Origin: Amphritea atlantica
Lineage (GTDB): Bacteria; Pseudomonadota; Gammaproteobacteria; Pseudomonadales; Balneatricaceae
Assembly: GCF_900111095.1 (NCBI RefSeq)
Contig: NZ_FOGB01000017.1
Coordinates: forward strand, 36,045-100,044
Direction: 5' to 3'
DNA: 64,000 bases
The translations under genes were made by a program, and so were the position numbers. How positions within the stretch are numbered: position 1 is the first letter of the stretch; each line of letters starts with the position of its first letter. The notes beneath the pieces were generated by a model. It ran no database searches and was not told the origin of the DNA. It was given only the letters and a program-made list of their open reading frames with translations. Of this stretch, positions 44,609-53,479 are shown piece by piece.

Positions 44609-46330
44609 GTGGAACAACTTTCAGGCGGCGAAATGGTAATTCGCGCCCTTAAAGATGAGGGTGTGAAACACATCTACGGCTATCCGGGCGGAGCGCTGCT
44701 GCATATTTATGACGCTCTGTTTCAGCAGGAAGATGTACAACACGTGCTGGTTCGCCACGAGCAGGCCGCTACCCATATGGCTGATGCGTATGCCCGTGCA
44801 ACCGGTAAAGCCGGTGTGGCACTGGTGACTTCCGGCCCGGGTGCTACCAATGCGATTACCGGTATTGCAACAGCATATATGGATTCGATTCCGATGGTGG
44901 TGATTACCGGCCAGGTCATGAGCTTCCTGATCGGTGAAGATGCGTTTCAGGAGACCGACATGATCGGTGTCTCCCGTCCGATAGTGAAACACAGCTTCAG
45001 TGTGCAGAACCCTGAAGATATTCCCTCCATCATTAAGAAAGCGTTCCATATTGCGGAAAGTGGTCGTCCGGGACCGGTTGTGGTTGATATTCCCAAGGAT
45101 ATGACTAATCCGACCGATCGCTTTAATTACGAGTATCCGAAAAGTATTAAGCTGCGCTCATATAACCCGGTCACCCGGGGGCATAGCGGCCAGATTAAGA
45201 AAGCGATCGATATGGTGCTGGGTGCCAAGCGTCTGGTTCTCTATACGGGTGGTGGTGTCATTATGGGTGATGCCAGCGCGGAGCTGACCGAACTGGCTAA
45301 GCTGCTGAATGCGCCGGTAACCAACACCCTGATGGGGCTGGGTGGTTATCCGGGTACCGATCGTCAGTTTATCGGTATGCTGGGGATGCACGGTAGCTAT
45401 GAAGCGAATATGGCGATGCACCATGCGGATCTGATCCTGGCGGTGGGTGCCCGTTTTGATGACCGGGTAACCAATGGTGTGGATAAGTTCTGTCCAACCG
45501 CGAAAATTATCCACGTGGATATTGACCCCGCTTCGATTTCGAAGACTATCCAGGCCGATGTGCCAATTGTAGGCCCTGCCAAGCATGTATTGCAGGAGAT
45601 GGTCGAACTGGTTAAAAGCAGCAAAAAACAGCCTGGCAAAGAATCGATCGATGCCTGGTGGCAGCAGATCGATGAGTGGCGTGGCCGTCACGGTGGCCGT
45701 TTCCGCACCGATGATTCGGAGCTGATGAAACCGCAACAGGTTATCGAGATGCTGAGCAAGGTCACTAAAGGTGATGCTTATGTTTGTTCTGACGTCGGTC
45801 AGCACCAGATGTTTGCGGCACAGTATTATAAGTTCAATAAACCGAATCGCTGGATCAACTCCGGTGGTCTGGGCACTATGGGCTTTGGTCTGCCTGCGGC
45901 GATGGGTGTAAAGATGAACTTCCCGGATGAGGAGGTTGTCTGTGTCACCGGTGAAGGCAGTATTCAGATGAATATTCAGGAGCTGTCGACCATCAGTCAG
46001 TACGATATTCCGGTTAAGGTTATCTGTTTGAACAATCAGTCTCTGGGCATGGTGCGTCAGTGGCAGGATATGAACTATGAATCACGTCACTCGCAGTCCT
46101 ATATGAAGTCCCTGCCGGACTTCGTTAAGCTGGTTGAAGCTTATGGACATGTCGGGATGAAGGTTGAGAAGTATGAAGACCTTGAAGCGGCAATGACTGA
46201 AGCGTTCTCCCTGAAAGATCGCATGGTGTTTATGGATATCGCTGTAGATCCGTTTGAGCATGTATACCCGATGCAGGTACCACGTGGCTCTATGCGGGAT
46301 ATGTGGCTGAGCAAGACGGAGAGAACCTGA
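44609..46330 (+). CDS. ilvI: Acetolactate synthase, large subunit
   Basis: A ThDP-dependent enzyme of 573 residues catalysing the first common step of valine, leucine and isoleucine synthesis. The catalytic Glu is in [16 protein letters not shown], the FAD/substrate region in [12 protein letters not shown], and the ThDP/Mg motif in [12 protein letters not shown]...[11 protein letters not shown]. Length and pairing with ilvH two bases downstream fit isozyme III type. In Pseudomonas ilvC follows ilvH; here it does not. Confidence 0.95.
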   Translation: MEQLSGGEMVIRALKDEGVKHIYGYPGGALLHIYDALFQQEDVQHVLVRHEQAATHMADAYARATGKAGVALVTSGPGATNAITGIATAYMDSIPMVVITGQVMSFLIGEDAFQETDMIGVSRPIVKHSFSVQNPEDIPSIIKKAFHIAESGRPGPVVVDIPKDMTNPTDRFNYEYPKSIKLRSYNPVTRGHSGQIKKAIDMVLGAKRLVLYTGGGVIMGDASAELTELAKLLNAPVTNTLMGLGGYPGTDRQFIGMLGMHGSYEANMAMHHADLILAVGARFDDRVTNGVDKFCPTAKIIHVDIDPASISKTIQADVPIVGPAKHVLQEMVELVKSSKKQPGKESIDAWWQQIDEWRGRHGGRFRTDDSELMKPQQVIEMLSKVTKGDAYVCSDVGQHQMFAAQYYKFNKPNRWINSGGLGTMGFGLPAAMGVKMNFPDEEVVCVTGEGSIQMNIQELSTISQYDIPVKVICLNNQSLGMVRQWQDMNYESRHSQSYMKSLPDFVKLVEAYGHVGMKVEKYEDLEAAMTEAFSLKDRMVFMDIAVDPFEHVYPMQVPRGSMRDMWLSKTERT

Positions 46331-46332
46331 TC

Positions 46333-46824
46333 ATGAGACATATTATTTCTGTGCTGATGGAAAACGAGCCAGGTGCGCTGTCCCGGGTTGTGGGTCTGTT
46401 CTCCCAGCGTAACTTCAATATTGAGTCGCTAACGGTAGCACCAACGGAAGATTCCACTTTGTCACGCCTGACGGTCACCACGATCGGTAGCGATCGGGTG
46501 ATCGAGCAGATCACCAAGCAGCTGAATAAGCTGATCGATGTGGTGAAGGTGGTTGATCTGACTGAAGGTGATCATATCGAGCGTGAGCTGATGATGATCA
46601 AACTGAAAGCCAGTGGCCAGATGCGTGCGGAGATCAAGCGTACGGCGGATATTTTCCGCGGTCAGATTATCGATGTAACGCCGACCACCTATACGGTTCA
46701 GCTGACCGGTGCCAGTGATAAGCTGGATGCTTTCATCGAAACCCTGGGCACCAGCCATATTATGGAGGTGGTACGTACTGGTGTCTCCGGTCTGTCCCGT
46801 GGTGAAAAGGTGTTGAGCCTGTAA
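46333..46824 (+). CDS. ilvH: Acetolactate synthase, small regulatory subunit
   Basis: A 163-residue regulatory subunit with an N-terminal ACT domain (HIISVLMENEPGALSRVVGLF), which binds valine for feedback inhibition, and a C-terminal activation domain (about 80-163). The ATG at 46333 gives the canonical MRHIISVL start; an earlier in-frame start lies within ilvI. Terminator follows. Confidence 0.96.
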   Translation: MRHIISVLMENEPGALSRVVGLFSQRNFNIESLTVAPTEDSTLSRLTVTTIGSDRVIEQITKQLNKLIDVVKVVDLTEGDHIERELMMIKLKASGQMRAEIKRTADIFRGQIIDVTPTTYTVQLTGASDKLDAFIETLGTSHIMEVVRTGVSGLSRGEKVLSL

Positions 46825-46840
46825 CACTTTCGAACTGTTA

Positions 46841-46868
46841 AAAAACCGCTCATTGAGCGGTTTTTTTT
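46841..46868 (+). terminator. Terminator of ilvIH
   Basis: Stem AAAAACCGCT / AGCGGTTTTT with loop CATTG, followed by a run of eight Ts. Confidence 0.92.
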
Positions 46869-46944
46869 GGTCTCTGTGAAGGGTGGGAAACAAAGAGGGG
46901 CTAATTTTCTGGTGAATCGTTGATTCCGACTATACTAAGTATTC

Positions 46945-47059
46945 CCCCGGCAGAAAAAGCTAAAAACCGGGGAAGCAGACCGGCGTCACAGGGAATCTGC
47001 AGTCTTCTGGCGCACAGAGAGCCAGGATGGCCTATCAACAGAGTTCCGGTCTGAGGAGG
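46945..47059 (+). ncRNA. Structured 5' leader, possible cis-regulatory RNA
   Basis: A hairpin CCCCGG (46945-46950) / CCGGGG (46967-46972) is followed by a perfect 8-bp long-range pairing CAGACCGG (46976-46983) / CCGGTCTG (47046-47053). The closing strand directly abuts the ribosome site AGGAGG (47054-47059) of the next gene. Inside is CTGGC / GCCAG (about 47017-47035). The layout suits a riboswitch-like control of translation. Some segments (CACAGGG, GAGCCAGGA, GGCCTA) faintly recall c-di-GMP-I or cobalamin aptamers, but I cannot assign a class. Confidence 0.45.
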
Positions 47060-47064
47060 TTATT

Positions 47065-47319
47065 ATGATCCGTTCAGTCAGGCTGATCGCTCTGTCGTCG
47101 ATCGTCGTGGTTGCCCAGCTGGGTTCGTTCAATACAGTCGAGTATCAGGACGCTAATGCCAGGAGCGGCACTGTCAGCAGCGTTGTCAGTTATATGTCCA
47201 GTGATTTGACCAGAGATTTTAGCCAGTATTCTCAGCAACCTTTATGGTGGCAGACGAGTCTGTTCCCACGCTGGAACGATACCTATGTTGTTGTATTTGA
47301 GCAGAAGATGCTGGCCTGA
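47065..47319 (+). CDS. Small exported protein, unknown
   Basis: An 84-residue protein with an N-terminal hydrophobic segment (VRLIALSSIVVVAQLGSF) that looks like a signal peptide or anchor. A polar body rich in Ser and Trp follows (SQQPLWWQTSLFPRWNDTYVVVFE). It has a strong ribosome site (AGGAGG) but that site abuts the closing stem of the leader structure. No family recognised. Confidence 0.65.
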   Translation: MIRSVRLIALSSIVVVAQLGSFNTVEYQDANARSGTVSSVVSYMSSDLTRDFSQYSQQPLWWQTSLFPRWNDTYVVVFEQKMLA

Positions 47320-47430
47320 GGTTTTGTTCGCCACGAAGATGGTGCCGGGTTAATCAATACTGGTGTTTCTAATTTAAGCGTATTACTCTTGGTCTCACAA
47401 TAACTGGTTATAGTACTCAGAGATCATCCT

Positions 47431-48015
47431 ATGAGTGGAAAACTGCTCTATCTGGTGGGCGCTTCTGGCAGCGGTAAAGACAGCTTGCTCGAGGGGTGTC
47501 GTCGGCGCCTGCAGGCAAATCATGGCTGCTTTGTGGCTCATCGTTATATCACCCGAGCCCCGAATGTCGGTGGCGAAAATCATATCCACCTCTCACCGGA
47601 AGAGTTTGATATGCGTGCCAGCATGGGGATGTTTGCCATGCAGTGGTACTCTCATGATTACAGCTATGGTATCGGTTCAGAGATCGATAACTGGTTGTCG
47701 AAAGGGGTTAATGTGGTGATCAACGGCTCCCGTGAATATCTGCAGATCGCAATGCATGCTTATCCCAATCTGATTCCTGTGCTGGTTGAAGTTGAAGAGG
47801 ATATTCTGCATCAGCGGCTGACAAAAAGGGGCCGGGAGAGTGAAGCCGAGATTATCAAACGGCTGGCCCGGCATCGTCAGTTTGTTGATAGCCTGCCGGA
47901 CAATATTCAGCTGATTGATAATAACTCCAATCTGCAGGATGGCGTTGATGCATTGCTGAAACTGATTGAGTCGCTGGCACCCGAGTCGGTTAAACCGGCC
48001 CGTTCTACGCATTAA
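47431..48015 (+). CDS. phnN: Ribose 1,5-bisphosphate phosphokinase PhnN
   Basis: A guanylate-kinase-like P-loop enzyme of 194 residues that makes PRPP from ribose 1,5-bisphosphate in phosphonate breakdown. Walker A is GASGSGKDS, and RYITRAP and NGSREYL match PhnN. No C-P lyase or other phn genes are in the window, so it is an orphan here and may serve PRPP salvage. Terminator follows. Confidence 0.88.
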   Translation: MSGKLLYLVGASGSGKDSLLEGCRRRLQANHGCFVAHRYITRAPNVGGENHIHLSPEEFDMRASMGMFAMQWYSHDYSYGIGSEIDNWLSKGVNVVINGSREYLQIAMHAYPNLIPVLVEVEEDILHQRLTKRGRESEAEIIKRLARHRQFVDSLPDNIQLIDNNSNLQDGVDALLKLIESLAPESVKPARSTH

Positions 48016-48040
48016 TCCGACCTTAATTACACAGTTATCT

Positions 48041-48063
48041 GAGGGTGCTATGATCGCACCCTC
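48041..48063 (+). terminator. Terminator of phnN
   Basis: Perfect stem GAGGGTGC / GCACCCTC with a 7-base loop, followed by seven Ts. It ends just before the thioesterase gene. Confidence 0.9.
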
Positions 48064-48084
48064 TTTTTTTGTCGGGGAAGTAAA

Positions 48085-48474
48085 ATGTTCAGTATCGAAA
48101 TGAGCGTAAGGGATTATGAACTGGATATGCAGGGCATCGTCAACAATGGCGTCTATTTTAATTATCTGGAGCACGCCCGCCATGAGTTTCTGCTTAGCAG
48201 CGGTGTTGATTTTGCAGCATTGACCGAAGCGGGTATCCATCTGGTGGTGATCCGTTCTGAACTGGATTACCAGTCTTCATTGAAGAGTGGCGATCGTTTT
48301 CGGGTGGAAGTTGAGCTGGAGCGGATCAGTAAAGTGAAGTTTGGTTTCCGTCAACGGGTTGTGCGAGTCAGCGATGACAGGTTGTGTGTAAACGGCCTGG
48401 TGATCGGCACGGCACTGAATGAGCGTGGCCGCCCCTATATCTCACCTGAGCTTGATGCGCTGTTCAGTGCATGA
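48085..48474 (+). CDS. Acyl-CoA thioesterase, YbgC/4HBT hotdog family
   Basis: A 129-residue hotdog-fold thioesterase. The family active-site pattern appears as DYELDMQGIVNNGVYFNYLE, in which the Asp after EL and the GIVNNGVY helix cap are typical. It probably hydrolyses short or aromatic acyl-CoA; the substrate is unknown. Its stop shares four bases with the start of the transporter gene (ATGA), implying coupled translation. Confidence 0.85.
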   Translation: MFSIEMSVRDYELDMQGIVNNGVYFNYLEHARHEFLLSSGVDFAALTEAGIHLVVIRSELDYQSSLKSGDRFRVEVELERISKVKFGFRQRVVRVSDDRLCVNGLVIGTALNERGRPYISPELDALFSA

Positions 48475-49358
48475 TTAAAACCGCTTTTGATAGCCCGGCC
48501 ATTGTACTATTGATCGGGCTCTGTATGTTATTCGGCCTGAATCAGACGGTGGTTAAGTTTGGTCTGGAAGGCATCTCGCCGTTGATGCAGGCCGGTCTGC
48601 GTTCTGTTGGTGCATCACTGCTGCTGATGTTGTGGATGACGTTACGTGGAGAGAAGATCTTTCGTGACGACGGTGCTTTCTGGTGGGGGGTATTACTGGG
48701 GGCGCTGTTTGCCATCGAGTTTCTGCTGATCTATATCGCTTTGACGCTGACTACCGCATCCCATACCACCATATTTCTCTATACCTCGCCCTTTATTGTC
48801 GCCCTGGGGACCCATCTGTTTGTTCCGGATGAGTCACTGAAACGATCACAGGTGGTAGGGTTGCTCATTGCGTTTGCCGGGGTTTTCTTCGCCTTCCGAG
48901 ATTCAGTCGATGGTGAGGCTTCCCTGTTGGGTGATAGTCTGGCGCTGGCCGCGGCGTTTTTCTGGGGTGCCACGACGGTGGTGCTGAAAGCCTCTCCCCA
49001 GCGACACCAGTCGCCCTCCCGGGTGCTGCTGTATCAACTGGTGGTTTCGGCGCTGGCACTGCCTTTGCTTTCGTGGCTGATGAATGAACCGGGTATTACG
49101 CAGTTGTCGTCATGGGTGGTTGGGTCGCTGCTGTTTCAGACCGTTTTGATGGCGTTTGCCGGGTATCTCGCCTGGTTCTGGTTGCTCAGCCACTATCCGG
49201 CAGCGAAAATTGCCAGTTTTACCTTCCTGACGCCTCTGTTTGGCGTGCTGTTTGCCTGGATGATTCTGGATGAGCAGTTAACATACGATATGCTGGGAGC
49301 ACTGTTGCTGGTGGCACTGGGCATCTATCTGGTTAATAAGCCGGGTCGGCGGGTGTAG
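48471..49358 (+). CDS. EamA/DMT-superfamily transporter
   Basis: A ten-helix drug/metabolite transporter of 295 residues built from two EamA repeats (about 10-140 and 150-290). Helix ends such as GISPLMQAGLRSVGA and the second-repeat PSRVLLYQLVVSALALPLLSW support the family. The substrate cannot be told; exporters of amino acids or metabolites are common. Convergent with ilvY, 6 bases apart. Confidence 0.88.
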   Translation: MIKTAFDSPAIVLLIGLCMLFGLNQTVVKFGLEGISPLMQAGLRSVGASLLLMLWMTLRGEKIFRDDGAFWWGVLLGALFAIEFLLIYIALTLTTASHTTIFLYTSPFIVALGTHLFVPDESLKRSQVVGLLIAFAGVFFAFRDSVDGEASLLGDSLALAAAFFWGATTVVLKASPQRHQSPSRVLLYQLVVSALALPLLSWLMNEPGITQLSSWVVGSLLFQTVLMAFAGYLAWFWLLSHYPAAKIASFTFLTPLFGVLFAWMILDEQLTYDMLGALLLVALGIYLVNKPGRRV

Positions 49359-49364
49359 CTGAGG

Positions 49365-50237
49365 CTAGCGGATCTGTGACCAGAAAGCATCGATCAGCGG
49401 GCTTTGCAGTTTCTTTTTCAGGGCAAACAGGCCTACGTCGTAAGCTTTTAGTTGCGGCTCAATGTCGAGGATGCGTACCCGCTCTGCCAGCGGACTGTTG
49501 TCCAGTACGATTTTGGGCACGACTCCAACCCCAAACCCCAGACTGACCATGCTGACAATCGCCTCATTACCGGCCACCTGCGCATAGATAAGGGGTTTGC
49601 TCTGGCGTGCTTTGAACCACTGATCTATCCGTTTACGTGACACACCCTCCTCCGACAGAATCATCGGGATGGCCGACCAGTCGGGTGAACCTCTGAGCAT
49701 CGGGTCAAGCTGGAGATCTTTCTGTGGAGCGATAAACAGCAGTGGTGAAGTGGCAATATGTTTGAAGGCCAGGCTGGCGTTCAGGGTGTCAGGTTTAGCG
49801 GCAATGGTGATATCGTCGGTGCCAGCCAGCACCCGCTGAATGGCGTTTTCCGGATCGCCGGTATGCAGTTTCAGTTCAATTCTGGGGTGCTGTTTGCGAA
49901 AATCACTGAGAATATCGTAAAGAAAGCTGTAACTGGCGGTGACGGAGCAGTAAACACTGATCTCCCCCTGCAGTTCCTGTACCCCTTCCAGCAGAGAGTT
50001 ACGTACCACATCCCACTGGGTCAGCGCTTCCCGGGCATATATCTGAAACCGGGCTCCCTCACGGGTCAGACTGACGGTGCGGTTGTCCCGTTCAAACAGT
50101 TGCACGCCCAGCGATTCTTCCAGCTGCTTTATCGCCCGGGTCAGTGCTGAAGGGCTGATATGACAGGCTTCGCTGGCCCGGCCAAAGTGAAGGGTGTCAC
50201 AGAGACTAATGAATAACTTCAGCGATCGGGTGTCCAT
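49365..50237 (-). CDS. ilvY: LysR-type regulator IlvY
   Basis: A LysR-family regulator of 290 residues. The HTH (about 15-40) is HFGRASEACHISPSALTRAI, followed by QLFERDNRTVSLT. The effector domain contains SVTASYSFLYDIL and AGNEAIVSMVSLGFGVGVVP, which closely recall E. coli IlvY, the acetolactate-responsive activator of ilvC. The ATG at 50237 gives MDTRSLKLF; a start 5 residues upstream is possible. Its classical target, ilvC, is not in this window, although ilvIH is 2.5 kb away. The divergent gene is a ubiquinone-type hydroxylase. Confidence 0.85.
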   Translation of the reverse strand: MDTRSLKLFISLCDTLHFGRASEACHISPSALTRAIKQLEESLGVQLFERDNRTVSLTREGARFQIYAREALTQWDVVRNSLLEGVQELQGEISVYCSVTASYSFLYDILSDFRKQHPRIELKLHTGDPENAIQRVLAGTDDITIAAKPDTLNASLAFKHIATSPLLFIAPQKDLQLDPMLRGSPDWSAIPMILSEEGVSRKRIDQWFKARQSKPLIYAQVAGNEAIVSMVSLGFGVGVVPKIVLDNSPLAERVRILDIEPQLKAYDVGLFALKKKLQSPLIDAFWSQIR

Positions 50238-50476
50238 GCAGAGGGTTTCCAAAGAACGGTTGGCTGGGCGGATGCAACGCTGTCGTCGGCAGACTTTGTT
50301 GCAGTATTAGAAATGTATTTTTTCATATGTTTCTGAAAGTGCAATATATTCAGGCGGGGTAACCCTGTTTTTGTGTATTCATCTTTGATCTGGATTAGGG
50401 AAATCTGAGGCTATAGAGGGTAGTGTTTGCGGTCATATTCACGTTGCAATGGCGCGCTGTCGCCCTGAGGTCTGAT

Positions 50477-51682
50477 ATGAAGTATGACATCGTAATAATT
50501 GGCGCAGGCCCGGCCGGACTGAGTTTTGCCCGGTCACTGGGGGAAACATCCCTGAAAGTGCTGTTGGTAGAGCGTTCATCCCTGACGACGTTGCGTGAAC
50601 CCCCGGAAGATGGTCGTGAGATCGCCCTGACCCATCTGTCGGTAGAGATGATGAAAGCTTCGGGAGCCTGGCAGCAGCTTGCGGATAAAGATGTATCACC
50701 GATCTGTGCCGCAAAAGTTCTGGATGGTAATTCCAGCTATACCCTGGATTTCGATAATGATGATGCCGATCTGGATGCTTTGGGTTATCTGGTGCCAAAC
50801 GACAAAATACGCAAAGCCTATTTTGAGGTGGTTGAAGGTATCGACAATGTTGAGCTGTTAACCGAAACCTCCGTTGAGGAGGTCGGCAGTGGCAGTGATA
50901 GCGCCTGGGTTATCCTCTCTAATGGAGAGCGGGTTGAGTGTGATCTGCTGGTGTCTGCGGACAGTCGTTTCTCAGAAACCCGCCGGAAAATGGGTGTTCC
51001 GGCCACCATGAAGGATTTCTCCCGTACGGCGATTGTGTGTCGTATGGAGCATACACTGCCTCATAATCAAACCGCTTTCGAGTGTTTCCACTATGGGCGT
51101 ACTCTGGCGATTCTGCCAATGACCGGCAATCTCTCCTCTATCGTGGTGACTGTTTCAAGTGCTGAGGCCGATACCATTTTCAATATGAGTGAAGAGGCGT
51201 TTGCTGCGGATATTGAGCAGCGTTTGCAGGGCCAACTGGGCAGTATGAAGCTCTATGGTCGGCGCCATCTCTACCCGCTGGTAGCGGTGCATGCCAACAA
51301 GTTTATTGGTCGCCGGTTTGCGGTGATAGGTGATGCTGCGGTGGGGATGCACCCGGTGACCGCTCACGGATTTAATCTGGGATTACGCAGTCAGGAGACC
51401 CTTACCAAAGAGATTAAACAGGCGCTGTCTAAGGGAATGGATATCGGCAGTTATACGGTGTTGGAAAAATACCAGAGCAACCATATGCGGGTCACTAAAC
51501 CGCTTTATATGGGCACTAATCTTGTGGTTGGTTTGTTTACCAATGATAACTTTGCGGCCAAGATTGCCCGCAAGGCGACTTTGAGAATTGCTAATAACTT
51601 TTCTCCATTGAAGCAAGTGATCACCCGTAAGCTGACTGAGAAGCGGATCGATATCCCTTTCTTTCTGCCAGGGCTGAAATAG
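50477..51682 (+). CDS. ubiM: UbiH/UbiM-family FAD-dependent hydroxylase
   Basis: A flavoprotein monooxygenase of 401 residues. The FAD-binding motif GAGPAGLSFARSL is at residues 8-20, with the DG-type motif SADSRFSETRRK and the second FAD motif FAVIGDAAVGMHPVTAHGFN. The latter and the N-terminal PPEDGREIALTHLSVE fit ubiquinone-ring hydroxylases; I lean to UbiM. The ATG at 50477 starts the nucleotide fold directly. It stands alone, divergent from ilvY, with its own terminator. UbiH/UbiF-type activity on another ring position is possible. Confidence 0.8.
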   Translation: MKYDIVIIGAGPAGLSFARSLGETSLKVLLVERSSLTTLREPPEDGREIALTHLSVEMMKASGAWQQLADKDVSPICAAKVLDGNSSYTLDFDNDDADLDALGYLVPNDKIRKAYFEVVEGIDNVELLTETSVEEVGSGSDSAWVILSNGERVECDLLVSADSRFSETRRKMGVPATMKDFSRTAIVCRMEHTLPHNQTAFECFHYGRTLAILPMTGNLSSIVVTVSSAEADTIFNMSEEAFAADIEQRLQGQLGSMKLYGRRHLYPLVAVHANKFIGRRFAVIGDAAVGMHPVTAHGFNLGLRSQETLTKEIKQALSKGMDIGSYTVLEKYQSNHMRVTKPLYMGTNLVVGLFTNDNFAAKIARKATLRIANNFSPLKQVITRKLTEKRIDIPFFLPGLK

Positions 51683-51712
51683 TAGCTGCATTCTGTTAAC
51701 AGCATCGCTTTG

Positions 51713-51743
51713 AGGGCTGTATCGCTGTGATACCGCCCTTTTT
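51713..51743 (+). terminator. Terminator of the hydroxylase gene
   Basis: Stem AGGGC-T-GTATC / GATAC-C-GCCCT with a 5-base loop and a following T-run. Confidence 0.88.
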
Positions 51744-51817
51744 CTATTGAGTCTTCAATCGGGGAAGGTATTCTTAGAACTGCGGTAACAACAAAGTTGC
51801 CTGAGCAGAGGCCTGTT

Positions 51818-52555
51818 ATGAAAACCCGTGAACAACTGAAAATTCTGCTGTTGCAGATCCGTGATGGCGAGCAGGTGCGTCGGGAAGAACATCATAGCTT
51901 TGCTGAGTACAGTGGTTTGAAGCCGCAACAGATAGCGATTCTCAATGTTTTTGATACGCCGGATTTTCCGCTCACGGTGGCTGATGATTACGATGCTTTG
52001 CTGGTGGGCGGTGCCAGTGAGGCGGACGTTCTCAAACCTGATCAATATGGTTTTATCCCCCGGTGTGAGTCGCTGATCCGTCACTGTGCAGACACCGGCA
52101 AGCCTGTATTTGCCTCCTGTTTTGGTTTTCAGTTAGCGATACTGGCGTTGGGAGGGCAGATTTTTCACCGGGATACCGGCTTTGAAATGGGGGCTATTCC
52201 GATTACGCTGACAGAAGCTGCCACCCATGATCCGCTCTATTATGATACACCGGATCAGTTTGCTGCCGTTTCAGTACACCGGCAGTACGCCAAAACCCTG
52301 CCGCAAACCTGCCAGTTGCTGGCTTATACCGATCAGTGTGTTCACAGCTTTAAACTCAGGGGGAAGCCGTTCTGGGCTTTTCAGTTCCACCCTGAGGTCG
52401 ATAAAGCCACCCTGATTGAGCGACTGACTTTTTATAAGTCACATTATACCGAGGGCGATGGTCAGCTGGAGCAGGTGTTGAGTTCGGCGGTTGAAACCCC
52501 GGAGTCGAATATTCTGGTGCGTAAATTTGTTGACCGGGTGCTGCTGGGAACCTGA
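51818..52555 (+). CDS. Class I glutamine amidotransferase-like protein
   Basis: A 245-residue GATase1 protein similar to GMP-synthase amidotransferase domains. The nucleophile Cys is in PVFASCFGFQLAI, and His-X-Glu is in FQFHPEVD. A stand-alone protein of this size may release or transfer the amide of small gamma-glutamyl compounds; the partner and substrate are unknown. The ATG at 51818 is preferred to one 7 residues upstream. Same strand as pssA, 100 bases ahead. Confidence 0.82.
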   Translation: MKTREQLKILLLQIRDGEQVRREEHHSFAEYSGLKPQQIAILNVFDTPDFPLTVADDYDALLVGGASEADVLKPDQYGFIPRCESLIRHCADTGKPVFASCFGFQLAILALGGQIFHRDTGFEMGAIPITLTEAATHDPLYYDTPDQFAAVSVHRQYAKTLPQTCQLLAYTDQCVHSFKLRGKPFWAFQFHPEVDKATLIERLTFYKSHYTEGDGQLEQVLSSAVETPESNILVRKFVDRVLLGT

Positions 52556-52655
52556 CCCTGTTTCTGTCCCCGGCTGTCGTGTAGACATAGCTTTCCCGGA
52601 TTCGGAAAAGTAGAATGTCGTTACATTTTGTTAATCCATTGGTGTAAATAGCTCT

Positions 52656-53450
52656 ATGAATGACCCACAGGGAAACAAACCAGAACCATCTGAACAGTCC
52701 GATCAGGAACAGTCATGTCCTGATCAAACGGGGCCTAAGCCTCGCAGCAGAGGGATCTACCTGCTGCCGAACCTGTTTACCACAGGGGCGCTGTTCTGTG
52801 GATTTTATGCTGTAGTGGCTGGTATGAACGGGGTTTTTGATAATGCCGCCATCGCAATTTTTGTGGCGATGGTGCTGGACGGCCTGGATGGTCGTGTTGC
52901 CCGTCTGACCAATACCCAGAGTGCCTTTGGCGCGGAGTATGATTCATTATCAGATATGGTCTCTTTTGGCGTGGCGCCGGCGTTAGTAACGTTCAGCTGG
53001 GCGTTGAGTGGTGCAGGTAAATTTGGCTGGTTCTGTGCCTTTATCTATGTTGCCGGGGCAGCCCTGCGACTGGCGCGTTTTAATACCCAGATCGGTTCGG
53101 TTGATAAGCGCTACTTTATCGGGCTGCCAAGCCCGGCAGCTGCGGCCTCGGTGGCGGGTTTAGTCTGGGCCTGTGTTGAGTTTGGCATCGATGTCAGCGG
53201 CTTTGTTTACCCTATCGCTATCTATGTGGCCTTAATGGGTGTGCTGATGGTCAGTAACGTGCTCTATTACAGTTTCAAAGATGTCGATCCCAAGGGAAAA
53301 ATTCCCTTTATGATTCTGCTGGTGATCGTATTAACGATCGGTGTTATCTCTATCAGCCCGCCTATCTTCCTCTGGCTGCTGCTGTTGGCTTATACCCTTT
53401 CTGGTCCGGTTCTCTGGTTGCTGCGTAAACGTAAAGCACTTAGCAGTTAG
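52656..53450 (+). CDS. pssA: CDP-diacylglycerol-serine O-phosphatidyltransferase
   Basis: A membrane phosphatidylserine synthase of 264 residues in the CDP-alcohol phosphotransferase family. The catalytic motif DG-X2-AR-X8-G-X3-D-X3-D is visible in [10 protein letters not shown] followed by GAEYDSLSD. About 6-8 hydrophobic helices follow a polar, acidic N-terminus of about 30 residues. It makes the precursor of phosphatidylethanolamine. In Pseudomonas it lies between ilvC and msrP; here it precedes msrPQ. Confidence 0.93.
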   Translation: MNDPQGNKPEPSEQSDQEQSCPDQTGPKPRSRGIYLLPNLFTTGALFCGFYAVVAGMNGVFDNAAIAIFVAMVLDGLDGRVARLTNTQSAFGAEYDSLSDMVSFGVAPALVTFSWALSGAGKFGWFCAFIYVAGAALRLARFNTQIGSVDKRYFIGLPSPAAAASVAGLVWACVEFGIDVSGFVYPIAIYVALMGVLMVSNVLYYSFKDVDPKGKIPFMILLVIVLTIGVISISPPIFLWLLLLAYTLSGPVLWLLRKRKALSS

Positions 53451-53479
53451 TTGTTGTCCAATACAGGCAGGAGGTGGTT

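Noticed and set aside
44621..45805. Long antisense frames (142 and 215 codons) opposite ilvI
   Set aside because: They mirror the codon pattern of ilvI, contain no recognisable domain and lack ribosome sites.
47017..47053. Firm assignment of the leader as a c-di-GMP or cobalamin riboswitch
   Set aside because: Only short stretches resemble those aptamers and the expected helices cannot be drawn completely by eye.
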